A stretch of DNA of 64,000 bases. It comes from an uncultured Eubacteriales bacterium. Its GTDB lineage: Bacteria; Bacillota; Clostridia; Oscillospirales; Oscillospiraceae. The notes below the pieces were generated by a model. The model was not told the DNA's origin. It saw only the letters and a list, made by a program, of their open reading frames with translations, and did not search any database. The stretch is from the NCBI GenBank assembly GCA_900316745.1, contig ONEB01000008.1, forward strand, positions 24,019-88,018, read 5' to 3'. This document shows positions 31,011 through 39,701 of the stretch, piece by piece. The translations under genes and the position numbers were made by a program. Position 1 is the first letter of the stretch; each line of letters opens with the position of its first letter.

Positions 31011-32597
31011 TTATCCGATCGCCTGCACCTTGTATACGAAGGCGACGGAGCTTTCGGTGTTCTCGGTGCGCTGGGTGAAGATGTCGTATTCCTCCCCGAA
31101 CGTGAGCCATTCGCGCATGCGCCCGGCGAGATTCTGCTGCTGCGCCTGCGTGAGCCCGTCGAGCGCGGAATATTTCGACGCCACGCCGAGGATTGTTTGC
31201 AGCCCGTTTGTGATGTTGGAGTCCTGCAGCACGGCGAGATCGTCAAACACCTCGCGGTTGGCCTCCAGCACCTGAATCACGCCGCGCAGCTGAGAGATGA
31301 TCTCCGGCAGACGCTCGATGGAGCTTTGCAGCGCGGGATCGGCCAGATCCGCTTTCAGCGCGTCGATCGTCGGCATCAGCGCGAGCGCGTCCTCCGTCAC
31401 GGTCACGAGATCGCGCGCCTCCTCGTCGATCAGGGAGATGAGATCGATGAGCTGCTGGAACAGGTTGCAGTCGATCAGCGCCTGCAGACGCTCGACGTCG
31501 ATGGCCTCCATGTCGGCGAGGAGCTTTTCCATCGCGGCGAGGTTTTCGTAGGTCACATAGCCGGAGAGCGTTTCGAGCAGAGCCTTGTTCTCGTCATACA
31601 AAAGCGCCGCCTGTGTCACCGCGCCCATGAGGTTCTGCACCTTATCCATGTCGCCGTAGAGCATCTGCACGAGCTCCTGCATGCGCATGCCCGAAAAGGC
31701 GTTCATCACGGTCTCCAGATCGGAGAAGATCTGCTTCACGCCGTCGAGCCCCTCGGAGAGGTCGCCGCTCGTGAAAGCGTCCACGGAGGAAAACGGCACC
31801 GCCGCAATCATCATGTTTCCCATGGCGAAGTTTTTGACGTCTGCCGAGATCGTGAAGCTGCCCGCGCCCATCTGCTCGCCCAGAAGCGGCAGACCGAGCG
31901 CCGAGATGCCGAGACTTTCCTCCATGCCCGGCACGCCCATCATCAGTACGATCCGGTGCGCGCCGTCGCCCAGCACCGCGCCGTTCGAGACTTCGACGTT
32001 CTCGAAGCCCTCCTCCGGCAGGAGCATCCCGCCGACGAGCAGCATCGGGCAGGTGAGATCATAGCTGACGCCGTTCACGGTCACGGGCTTTACAAGCGTG
32101 TTTTCCGCCTCCACGCGGATCGTGAGCCTGCCGCTCTTGCCAGCGAGTTGGTCCGGCGCAATGGGGACGCCGTTGATCATGTAGTCGATGTCAAACTGCA
32201 TCGGCGGCGTGCTGTCGGATCTGCCGCTGTAATAGAGATCCGTGCCGTCCATCTGCCAGAAGAGACGGCCATTGGAGCGCTCGGGTGTCTCGCCCGTTTT
32301 TACGTCGGTAATATCGCTCAAGTCGCTCGCGTCCTCGATGCGGACCTGCGGCAGCTCTGTGTGCAGGTGGTCGGAGACGTTCACCTGCTGCACCGCGCCG
32401 TCGGCGGCGAGATTCACATAGACGGTCTCGTGCTTCGTCACCGCGCAGTCGGAGGTCGTGGTGCTCTCCACCACGCGCGAATCATGCACATAGACCTCCT
32501 GCGCCTGCACCAGAACGGTCGCGGGACTGATGCTTACGAGCACCAGCGCCGCCATGAGCGCGACGGCCAGGATGCGGTTTCGGATTGTTTCAGGCAT
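31011..32597 (-). CDS. Exported helical protein partnered with the MMPL transporter
   Basis: 528 residues from the ATG at 32597 (GGAGG nine bases before), overlapping the MMPL stop by eight bases. A signal peptide (LAVALMAALVLVSISPATVL, cleaved near AQA) precedes a beta-rich N-terminal half (VHDSRVVESTTTSD; GKSGRLTIRVEAENTL) and a long alpha-helical C-terminal half (about 285-500) with heptad-like repeats. No transmembrane helix is seen at the C terminus. I do not recognise a named domain, but the arrangement resembles the YhgE/Pip-like or periplasmic-type helical partners found next to Gram-positive MMPL exporters. A role as an extracellular adaptor for that exporter is inferred from coupling only. 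Confidence 0.75.
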   Translation of the reverse strand: MPETIRNRILAVALMAALVLVSISPATVLVQAQEVYVHDSRVVESTTTSDCAVTKHETVYVNLAADGAVQQVNVSDHLHTELPQVRIEDASDLSDITDVKTGETPERSNGRLFWQMDGTDLYYSGRSDSTPPMQFDIDYMINGVPIAPDQLAGKSGRLTIRVEAENTLVKPVTVNGVSYDLTCPMLLVGGMLLPEEGFENVEVSNGAVLGDGAHRIVLMMGVPGMEESLGISALGLPLLGEQMGAGSFTISADVKNFAMGNMMIAAVPFSSVDAFTSGDLSEGLDGVKQIFSDLETVMNAFSGMRMQELVQMLYGDMDKVQNLMGAVTQAALLYDENKALLETLSGYVTYENLAAMEKLLADMEAIDVERLQALIDCNLFQQLIDLISLIDEEARDLVTVTEDALALMPTIDALKADLADPALQSSIERLPEIISQLRGVIQVLEANREVFDDLAVLQDSNITNGLQTILGVASKYSALDGLTQAQQQNLAGRMREWLTFGEEYDIFTQRTENTESSVAFVYKVQAIG

Positions 32598-34683
32598 TCG
32601 TCGCGACCTCCTTTCGCGCCCGCCAGTGTTTTGTGGTCTTGGATATGATGCCCTCGCTGAGACAAAGCAGCGGGGCGAGGAAGATGAGGATGACGATCTC
32701 GCTGATGATCGCGCCGCGGGCAAGCAGCGCGCACATGCCCTGCACGATGTGGATATCGCACACGAGCCAGACGCCGAACGTCGCGGCGAAGAACACCGCC
32801 GCGCTCTGAAATACGCTCTTCATCGTCGTGGCGGCGGCAACGCTGATTGCCTCCAGCTTGGTCGGGCGGAGCGAGAGCTCCTCCTGAAAGCGCGTCGTGA
32901 GCAGGATCGCGTAGTCCACCGTCGCGCCGAGCTGCACGCAGTTGACGACCGTGGGATCGACGAACGAAGCCACTCTGCCGAGCAGTGCCGAGATGCCGAG
33001 GTTCAGCCAGATCGCAAGCTCGATGGAGAGAACCAGGATCACCGGCAGGGAGATGGACTTGAACACGATCGCAATGAGAAGAAAGATCGCCGCGATGCTC
33101 GTCACCGCCGTCACGGCAAAATCGATGTCGGTGGTGTCGATGAGTCCCTGCGTCACCGCGCCCTCGCCCGTGATGAGGGCGTCGGGATCGACTCTGGAGA
33201 CGATCACCTCCATCTCATGGAGCTGCTCTGTCATCTCCGGCGTCGCGGGGCTGAATTCGGAATTGACCATCATCAGCTGCTTACCGTCCTGCTTGCACAG
33301 GGCGAGGATCTCGTCCGGCAGAATGTTCCCCGGAATCGCAGGGCCGACCACCTGGTTATACGCCAGCACGAGCGACACGCCTTTGAGCCTGGAGATGTCC
33401 CGCTCCATGTCCATGATGTCCTGCGCGGGCAGGGAGTCGTCAAAGATCACAAACTGCGTGCTCGCCATGTTGAAGTCTTCTTTCATCCGGTGCAGTCCCT
33501 CGATGCTGGGCAGATTGTCCGGCAGCGCGCGGTCCATGGCGTAGTATTTGTCGAGCCCCCGCTGCGTCAGATACGCCGGGACGAGCAGCGCGAGAAACAG
33601 GAGCGCCATCGCCCGGCGATGACGGGTCACAAACCGGCTCACGCCGGTAAAGTTCGGGATCAGGCTCCGGTGGCGGTAGCGGTGCAGGAGATCGTCTGTC
33701 AAAAGCAGAATCGCCGGCAGCACGAAGATGACCGTCAGCACGCCGAACACAACGCCCTTTGCCATCACAAAGCCGATATCAAAGCCGAGCTTCAGGCGCA
33801 TAAAGCACAGCGCCGCGAAGCCGAACACCGTCGTGAGCGAGCTGCCCGTGAGCGCGGTAAAGCTTTTCACGACCGCCGACGCCATTGCCTCCTCGCGGGA
33901 GGCGCGGTGCGGAAGCTCCTCGTGATAGCGGTCGATGAGGAAGATGGAATAGTCCATCGTCACGCCGAGCTGCAGCACTGCCGCGATGCACTGCGTGATA
34001 AAGGAGATCGAGCCCATGAAGAAGTTCGTGCCCATGTTGTAGAGCACCGCGATGCCCAGGGCCGCCAGAATCACGAGCGGCTGGATCCAGCTTTCCATCG
34101 TGAGCGCCATGACGAAAAGCGCCAGCGCCACCGCGATCGTGATGTAGATCGGCGCCTGATTGTCGGCAAGGGACTTTGTGTCCTCCACGATGGCGGACAG
34201 CCCACTCACGAATTCGTTCTCGCGCAGCAGAGCCTTGATGTCGTGCACGGCTTCCATCAGCTCGTCCGCCGTCGCCTCGGGGTCATACTGCACGAGCATC
34301 ATCGTGTCCGTGCCGTCGGCGCTGTAAAAGATATCCCGGATCATGTCGGGCAGAATGTCCGCCGGGATGGAGATGTCCGCAATGGAGTCGAGCCAGATCA
34401 CGGACTTGACGCCGTGCACCTCGGCGACGCGCGCCTTTAAGTCGGCTGCGTCCCGCGGCGCGCCGTCCTCCAGAATGACGACGGAGATGCCCGCCGTGTG
34501 GAACGTCTCGTCCAGCACGCGCTCGCCCTGCACCGAGGGCAGATCGTCCGGGAGATAGGAGAGAATGTCATAGTTCACGCGCGTCAGAAGAAAGCCGATC
34601 CCCGCCGGGATCAGAAGCAGCAGCGCGATGAGCAGCACCGTCTTCGGGTGCTTTGCTTCCCAAAGTGCGATTTTCCGCATCAT
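32590..34683 (-). CDS. MMPL/RND-superfamily exporter
   Basis: 697 residues from the first of two adjacent ATGs at 34683, with GGAGG eight bases upstream. Twelve helices in two halves, each with one helix, an external loop of about 150 residues and five more helices. The family TM4 motif occurs as LQLGVTMDYSIFLIDRYHEE in the first half and LGATVDYAILLTTRFQEE in the second, with the proton-relay DY pair in both. Such proteins export lipids, antibiotics or siderophores by proton motive force. It is transcribed from a promoter enclosed in a long dyad and is translationally coupled to the exported protein after it. Confidence 0.9.
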   Translation of the reverse strand: MMRKIALWEAKHPKTVLLIALLLLIPAGIGFLLTRVNYDILSYLPDDLPSVQGERVLDETFHTAGISVVILEDGAPRDAADLKARVAEVHGVKSVIWLDSIADISIPADILPDMIRDIFYSADGTDTMMLVQYDPEATADELMEAVHDIKALLRENEFVSGLSAIVEDTKSLADNQAPIYITIAVALALFVMALTMESWIQPLVILAALGIAVLYNMGTNFFMGSISFITQCIAAVLQLGVTMDYSIFLIDRYHEELPHRASREEAMASAVVKSFTALTGSSLTTVFGFAALCFMRLKLGFDIGFVMAKGVVFGVLTVIFVLPAILLLTDDLLHRYRHRSLIPNFTGVSRFVTRHRRAMALLFLALLVPAYLTQRGLDKYYAMDRALPDNLPSIEGLHRMKEDFNMASTQFVIFDDSLPAQDIMDMERDISRLKGVSLVLAYNQVVGPAIPGNILPDEILALCKQDGKQLMMVNSEFSPATPEMTEQLHEMEVIVSRVDPDALITGEGAVTQGLIDTTDIDFAVTAVTSIAAIFLLIAIVFKSISLPVILVLSIELAIWLNLGISALLGRVASFVDPTVVNCVQLGATVDYAILLTTRFQEELSLRPTKLEAISVAAATTMKSVFQSAAVFFAATFGVWLVCDIHIVQGMCALLARGAIISEIVILIFLAPLLCLSEGIISKTTKHWRARKEVATNA

Positions 34684-34735
34684 CCGCCGCGCCTCCTCTC
34701 TCCTGATCGCAGAATTACCGCCAAACGGACAAAGT

Positions 34736-34794
34736 CCGCCAGAACGGTGAACATATTGTAACATATATTTTTAATATGTCAACCATTCTGGCGG
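34736..34794. promoter_or_regulatory. Long operator-like dyad around the MMPL promoter
   Basis: ccgccagaacggtgaacata (continuing tt, 34736-34757) is the inverse, with 3 mismatches in 22, of 34773-34794. The dyad encloses the spacer, and the -35 and -10 boxes lie in its arms. This is the geometry of a repressor operator (TetR-like or MarR-like); no regulator gene is adjacent. Confidence 0.75.
34755..34782 (-). promoter_or_regulatory. Promoter of the MMPL operon
   Basis: Minus-strand consensus TTGACA (34777-34782) and TACAAT (34755-34760) with a 16-base spacer and an upstream TG (TGTTACAAT). Both boxes lie inside the dyad arms. Confidence 0.75.
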
Positions 34795-34846
34795 AATTTG
34801 TTGTTATGTTGTAACTATTTGGCGAAGCAGGTTTCGTTTTCCTGCG

Positions 34847-35350
34847 TTACCGGCAGTTCGTGCGCCGGATCTCGCCGCAGGCGATCTTGTCGCCGGGGTT
34901 GCCGGAGGGCTGGGACGTGAAATCATCCACATCGTCGTGGATGACCACGGTTTTTCCGATGATCTCCCGCACGGTGAAGCGGTCGGTCAGGAAGACCTGC
35001 GCGGCGGTGCCGTCGCTTGCAAACAGCGGCGGCATGTCTCCGGCGTGCGCGGGATGGGGGCAGCGCTCCGGATTGTAGTGCTCGCGCGCATTTGCAAAGG
35101 GATCCTCCCGGTTTCCGGTGCAGCGCTCGCCGCAGTGGATGTGAAACGCGAAAATGTCGCTGTCGCACCGCCGGTCCGAGGTGGGCAGCCCCGAGATCTC
35201 GGCGGCGACCAGCACGCCGCCCGCCGTCTGGTAAAAACGAACCAGACCCCGGATGCCGGGATAGTCATTGCTTCCGGACACGACGGCCTGCGCGTCGGGG
35301 CGGCGCTGGAGAACCTTGAGAAAGTGCATAAATCTTTGTGTTTCGGCCAT
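34847..35350 (-). CDS. Cu/Zn superoxide dismutase-like protein, cytoplasmic
   Basis: 167 residues from the ATG at 35350 behind GAAGGAG. The SodC pattern is complete: HxH copper ligands in FAFHIHCGERC, the zinc loop EHYNPERCPHPAHAGDMPPL, and IHDDVDDFTSQPSGNPGDKI then ACGEI near the end. Unlike most bacterial SodC proteins it has no signal peptide. Two cysteines flank the HxH site, and one is in the zinc loop, so the disulfide pattern differs from the classical one. Many Clostridia encode such cytosolic SodC-like proteins; catalytic activity is plausible but unproven. Confidence 0.85.
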   Translation of the reverse strand: MAETQRFMHFLKVLQRRPDAQAVVSGSNDYPGIRGLVRFYQTAGGVLVAAEISGLPTSDRRCDSDIFAFHIHCGERCTGNREDPFANAREHYNPERCPHPAHAGDMPPLFASDGTAAQVFLTDRFTVREIIGKTVVIHDDVDDFTSQPSGNPGDKIACGEIRRTNCR

Positions 35351-35404
35351 AAAACCAACTCCTTCAAACCAGCCTATGCATCCGGGAGCAGGCGCGTTCC
35401 GTGA

Positions 35405-35438
35405 CAAAAAAAGACCTCCTGCGGCAGCGCGCAGGAGG
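35405..35438 (-). terminator. Terminator of the YitT gene
   Basis: cctcctgcg and cgcaggagg pair and are followed on the minus strand by TCTTTTTTTG, just after the YitT stop and upstream of the SodC-like gene. Confidence 0.85.
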
Positions 35439-35454
35439 AACGGATCGTTATGCG

Positions 35455-36351
35455 TTATCCTTTTTTACTCGGTGCCGAGATCTCGTTGCGCGCGACGGTG
35501 AAGCCGCGGCCGCGCACCTCGTTGATCTGTGTGATCGTGATAAAGGCCATGGGGTCAATGTCCTGAATGCGGTGGGTGGCATTGTAGAGCTTGCGCTGCG
35601 GGATCACGCACAGAACGCCTTTCTGCTCTCGCTCAAGCCGCCCGGTCTCGATCATCGTCATGGTGACGCCGGCCTCGATCTCGTTTAAGAGCATCCTGCG
35701 GATCTCCTCGTACTGCTCCGAGACCACAAAGATCTGGATCTGCGCCTTGCCGAGGATCATGGCCTTGTCCAGGATGATGGTTTCCAGCACAAGCACGAGA
35801 ATGCCGAGCAGAATCTGCTCCGAGGACGAGAACAGCGCCTGTCCGCCGACGATTACGATATCGCCGAGATATACGAACAGTGCCACCGGCAGGTGGAGCC
35901 AGTGCGCCATGACGAGATTCAGAATGTCCATGCCGCCGGTCGAGGAGCCGACGCGCATCACAAGCCCCAGCGCCACGCCCATCAGCACGCCCGCGAAAAT
36001 CGCCGCGAGCACGGGATCGGCCGTGAGCGATTCGATGCCCGGAATGCGTTGGAAAAAGCCCAGCATCACGGGGTAGAGCACCGAGCTTGCCACCGTCGTG
36101 AGAAAGAATTTCTTTCCCAGCACGACAAGCCCCAGCACCAGGAGCAGCAGGTTCAGGATCAGGATCAGCAGCGATACGTCCAGCCCCGGGATCAGCCTGT
36201 TCAGCACGATGCCGATACCGGTCGTGCCGCCCATGATGATGTCGTGCGGGATGATGAACGCCGCCACGAGAAAAGCGAGCAGGGCGTTGCCCGCCAGCAT
36301 GCAGAGCGTCGTCACAAGAATCTTTTTCGGTTTTTTGTCGTAGGGCTTCAT
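35455..36351 (-). CDS. YitT family membrane protein
   Basis: 298 residues. Five to six helices make up a DUF161 region: AFIIPHDIIMGGTTGIGIVL, GVLMGVALGLVMRVGSSTGG and MDILNLVMAHWLHLPVALFV are family signatures. A C-terminal DUF2179 domain (about residues 215-280: EIEAGVTMTMIETGRLEREQ, LCVIPQRKLYNATHRIQDID) is a cytoplasmic ligand-sensing-like fold. Function is unknown in the family. It is separated from the lipid operon by 67 bases and likely has its own promoter; the terminator at 35405-35438 follows. Confidence 0.9.
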   Translation of the reverse strand: MKPYDKKPKKILVTTLCMLAGNALLAFLVAAFIIPHDIIMGGTTGIGIVLNRLIPGLDVSLLILILNLLLLVLGLVVLGKKFFLTTVASSVLYPVMLGFFQRIPGIESLTADPVLAAIFAGVLMGVALGLVMRVGSSTGGMDILNLVMAHWLHLPVALFVYLGDIVIVGGQALFSSSEQILLGILVLVLETIILDKAMILGKAQIQIFVVSEQYEEIRRMLLNEIEAGVTMTMIETGRLEREQKGVLCVIPQRKLYNATHRIQDIDPMAFITITQINEVRGRGFTVARNEISAPSKKG

Positions 36352-36418
36352 CCTGTCACCTCCGATTCTGCTTTCAGTATATCACAAAATAGTGACGCAT
36401 GGAACGGTTTCCGGGCGA

Positions 36419-37489
36419 TCAGGTCAGATCGCGTGCCATGAGGACGTAATCGGTCTGACCCGTTTTCAGAATGCGGTAGAAGCCTCCGGTCACTTTGCCG
36501 TCGTGGATGAGAGCGGTGACGCTCGTGCAGTTTTTGCGCTGAAGATCGTGCTTCAAGAGCTCCGAGAGCGCGTTGCCGAGCCCCGCGTGCTTCGGCGAGA
36601 CGCCCATATAGGGGATGGCGTACTCCGTCGGCGCGCGGCGGATCGCGAGAATCTCGGCGGCGGTGTGCGGCGTGATGCGCCCCGCCGTGCGTGTGCCGTA
36701 GTTCGGAACGCAGATCACGAATGCCGCGAGCGCGCCGTCTTTATAAACGAGCTTGACCATCTCGTGGTCGAGCACATAGCGCAGCGGAGAAAACAGCGCG
36801 ACGAACTGCCGCTCCGTGATGTACTGAAAGCCGGGAAACGCGCTGTAAAGCTCGATGAGCAGGGAGTAAATGTCGCGCAGACTTTCATCGAATGTGCGGA
36901 ACGTGATCGTGCGGAAGTCATATCCCGCCTCGCGGAACGCTTTGAGCCGCCGCACGGCTTTTTCACTCACGTCGGCGTCCGTCGGCACGCGCATGTGGTT
37001 GGAAAAGTAATGATCCGTCACGGCAAAGCCGCACTGCTCCCACAGCCGGGGATAGTAGGCGAGGTTATTCGGCTCGCCGGTGAAGTAGTCCCGAAAGCCC
37101 GACGTCTTGAACCGGTAGCCCAGCCAGAACGAGGCGTTGTAGGGGCCCACGAGACGGCTGCGGCCGAAGAGCTTTGCCTTTTCTGCCGCCGCGGTGAGCA
37201 CGAGCGCCGCCGCGTCAGGAGCGTCCTCGCTCTCGAAGAAGCCGACGTAGCCGTTTTCGTCGCCGGGGTAGAGCGTCAGCAGGCACCGTGCGGCGGGCTG
37301 GTCGTTTTCGTCCAGCGCCAGAAACGGGTACACGGCAAAGTCCACGCTCAGCGGGTGTGTGCCGAGCAAAATCTGCTGTTCGGTTTTCCTGTCCTGCGTG
37401 CGGCGCTCCGGGGGATAGAGTCCCTCCGGCAGCGCGAGAAAGGCGCGGCGCAGGAAGAAGTCATTTTCGGAGTACAGTGTATAGCGCAT
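36419..37489 (-). CDS. GNAT-fold protein at the end of the lipid operon
   Basis: 356 residues. I prefer the ATG at 37489, nine bases after AGGA and one base after the dikinase stop; an ATG at 37498 is also in frame. An N-terminal acetyltransferase-like half (ARCLLTLYPGDENGYVGFFE, AKLFGRSRLVGPYNASFWLG) precedes a C-terminal half with a GNAT motif A-like segment (YMGVSPKHAGLGNALSELL) and VTGGFYRILKTGQTDYVLM. It resembles FemX/tandem GNAT proteins that may be N-acyltransferases. Acyl or aminoacyl transfer to a lipid head group would fit the operon, but this is inference. Confidence 0.7.
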   Translation of the reverse strand: MRYTLYSENDFFLRRAFLALPEGLYPPERRTQDRKTEQQILLGTHPLSVDFAVYPFLALDENDQPAARCLLTLYPGDENGYVGFFESEDAPDAAALVLTAAAEKAKLFGRSRLVGPYNASFWLGYRFKTSGFRDYFTGEPNNLAYYPRLWEQCGFAVTDHYFSNHMRVPTDADVSEKAVRRLKAFREAGYDFRTITFRTFDESLRDIYSLLIELYSAFPGFQYITERQFVALFSPLRYVLDHEMVKLVYKDGALAAFVICVPNYGTRTAGRITPHTAAEILAIRRAPTEYAIPYMGVSPKHAGLGNALSELLKHDLQRKNCTSVTALIHDGKVTGGFYRILKTGQTDYVLMARDLT

Positions 37490-37490
37490 G

Positions 37491-39698
37491 TCAATCATTC
37501 CTGTTCAAGATTCGGATCGTGCCCGCCGTGCTGTCGAGCTCCACGAGATCGCCGGTGCGGATGCGCTTGCAGGCGTCGTGCACGTTCACCATCGAGGGCT
37601 TTTGCAGCTCGCGCGTGATGATGGCGGTGTGGCTCAACAGCGATCCCTTTTCCGCGATGATGCCTGCGGCGTTTTCAATGAGGAACACCCAGCCGGGGTC
37701 GGTGCTGCGCGTGACGAGAATCTTGCCGCGCGTGTCGATTGACAGGTCCGGGTTCGTTATGACCAGTGCCTCGCCCGTGACCCTGCCGAGCGCGGCGGAG
37801 ACACCCGTGAGCGTGTCGCCCCGGTGCAGCAGGTCGAACGACGCGTTGAGCACGCGCTTGTTCCGGATCGCCCCGTCAAAGACGAGCCGGCTGTATGCGG
37901 GGAGATCTGCGTACATCCTGAACTCCGCCTTGCGCTGCGCGACGGTCTCGCGCAGATCGCCGGCTCCGAGCGCTTCCAGCTCCGGTACGGAGATGTAAAA
38001 CACATCCTCCGGATCATCGATGCGCCCGTCGCGGCAGAGCTCCTCGCCGACGGCGCGGAAGATCGCGCGGATCGTGCCGAAAATGCGCGTGCGGTCCATG
38101 CGCGAGCGCTCGCGGTTGTAAATGCCTGTTTTTGCGCGGCGCACAAAGAACGGCTCGCGGCTTTTCGCCGGCGGCGCCTCCTGCTGCGGCAGCTGCGTCG
38201 GCGCGTCCAGGCGGGCGCGGACAAAGTCGTCCACGAGCCCGGGGTGCGTGCGGTAGGTGTGCGTCTCCAGCTTCAGCTCGCCGAGACAGCGGTCGCCGTA
38301 CTGGCGGATGAAGTCGGCTTTCGCGGCGCGGTAGGCGTCTGTGTCCATGCCGTGCTGCTTTGCGGTGTCCACAAGAGCGAGCATGCGCTGCACGGGCTTC
38401 ATGCTCTCAAGGTTGCGGATGTCTGCGAGCGCGGCCTTGTTTCGCTTTCCCGCGAGATAGGTGAAGAGGAATGCGTACATGTCGTTGATGAGCGTGACGT
38501 GCCAGCGCGCGAGGATATCGTCGAGCATGCTGTGGTAAATGTCGAGCAGCTGCGGCGTTTTCGCGTGTGCCTCGTCCGCGAGCACGGCGCTGAGACGGCG
38601 GTCGAGATCGGCGGCGTAGCGCTCATAAAAAACGCAGAGCGCGTCCATGCGCTTCGGCGTCTGGAGCACGCAGCGAAGAAGCTCAAAGCCGAGCGTGGCT
38701 TTCACGCACAGCGGCACGCGCCGCTCCGTCGCGGTCACGGTCGGGTTCTCCACGCCGAGCATCTGCTGCCAGATGCGGATGAACCAGCCGGAAAACGGCA
38801 TCAGCCGCAGCACGCCGTACCAGCTCGAAATGCGGTAGTAGACCCTGCCGTTTGCCATGTCCACCATGTCGCGGATCTCGTGGTCGAGCGCGTCCACGAT
38901 GGGGCTTTCATGCGTGACCTCCAGCAGCAGGGATTTAAAAATGCGGTAGTAGATCTCTTTGACGAAACTCTGCGAGAGCGGCAGCGTCAGATCGGGATAG
39001 CTCTCCACGATGTTGGAGTTGTCGAGCACGATCGTCTCGCCGCCGGGGAGCGTCGTGATGGGGCGCGCCTGCAAGAGCCACACATCGCCGCCCTGCACGG
39101 CGTACTCCACGTCCGTCGGCGCTCCAAACAGGCGCTCGACCGCGATGCCAAGATCCAATAGCCTTTGGAGCGTCTCAGACTCCAGCAGCGGCGATTCGCC
39201 CGCGCGCTCGTAGTAGTAGACCGCGTCGTCCTTGTTGTAATAATAGGTGGTTGTGTCCGCGCGATCCTCCACAACGGCGTTTCCGAGCCCGGCACCGACG
39301 ACGATGACCATCTCGTTCAGCTGTCCGGTCGGGTTTGCCGTGAAGAGCACGCCGGCGCAGTCGGCGTCCACCATCTCCTGCACGAGTACGGGAGCGTCCG
39401 CGTCGCTTTCGCGCTCCGGCAGACCGTGCGCTTTGGCGTAGGCGGCGTAGCCTTTGGCGTAGCTTTCGCGCACGCGCCGGATCGCCTCCGGCACATCTTT
39501 GCGCGGCACGTTCAAAAGCGTCTCAAACTGCCCGGCAAAGGAGAGCGCGGCATTGTCCTCCACATCGAAAGTCGAGCGCACGGCGAAGCGCTCCGCCTCG
39601 GAAAAATCCGGACGGAGCGGTGTATCCTTCGTCACAACGGTGAACGCCGGCACGGGCAGACCGTGCGCGCGCATGCGCTGTAAATTTTCTGCTTTCAT
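37491..39698 (-). CDS. PEP-synthase-like dikinase with C-terminal swivelling His domain
   Basis: 735 residues. An ATP-grasp/PPDK_N domain covers about 1-215 (RFAVRSTFDVEDNAALSFAG, LVQEMVDADCAGVLFTANPT, WLLQARPITTL). A helical middle region of about 400 residues has no recognisable family. A His domain ends the protein at about 640-735, with the phosphorylatable histidine in GSLLSHTAIITRELQKP. The PEP/pyruvate TIM-barrel of PpsA is missing. The order ATP-domain, unknown domain, His-domain is that of rifampin phosphotransferase, in which the middle domain binds the acceptor. The acceptor here is unknown; the operon suggests a lipid or prenol. It follows the UbiA gene after three bases. Confidence 0.85.
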   Translation of the reverse strand: MKAENLQRMRAHGLPVPAFTVVTKDTPLRPDFSEAERFAVRSTFDVEDNAALSFAGQFETLLNVPRKDVPEAIRRVRESYAKGYAAYAKAHGLPERESDADAPVLVQEMVDADCAGVLFTANPTGQLNEMVIVVGAGLGNAVVEDRADTTTYYYNKDDAVYYYERAGESPLLESETLQRLLDLGIAVERLFGAPTDVEYAVQGGDVWLLQARPITTLPGGETIVLDNSNIVESYPDLTLPLSQSFVKEIYYRIFKSLLLEVTHESPIVDALDHEIRDMVDMANGRVYYRISSWYGVLRLMPFSGWFIRIWQQMLGVENPTVTATERRVPLCVKATLGFELLRCVLQTPKRMDALCVFYERYAADLDRRLSAVLADEAHAKTPQLLDIYHSMLDDILARWHVTLINDMYAFLFTYLAGKRNKAALADIRNLESMKPVQRMLALVDTAKQHGMDTDAYRAAKADFIRQYGDRCLGELKLETHTYRTHPGLVDDFVRARLDAPTQLPQQEAPPAKSREPFFVRRAKTGIYNRERSRMDRTRIFGTIRAIFRAVGEELCRDGRIDDPEDVFYISVPELEALGAGDLRETVAQRKAEFRMYADLPAYSRLVFDGAIRNKRVLNASFDLLHRGDTLTGVSAALGRVTGEALVITNPDLSIDTRGKILVTRSTDPGWVFLIENAAGIIAEKGSLLSHTAIITRELQKPSMVNVHDACKRIRTGDLVELDSTAGTIRILNRND

Positions 39699-39701
39699 CA
39701 G

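Noticed and set aside
32530-34440. A 636-codon plus-strand frame opposite the MMPL gene
   Set aside because: It is His/Arg-rich shadow sequence with no ribosome site, and the minus strand has the full MMPL motifs.
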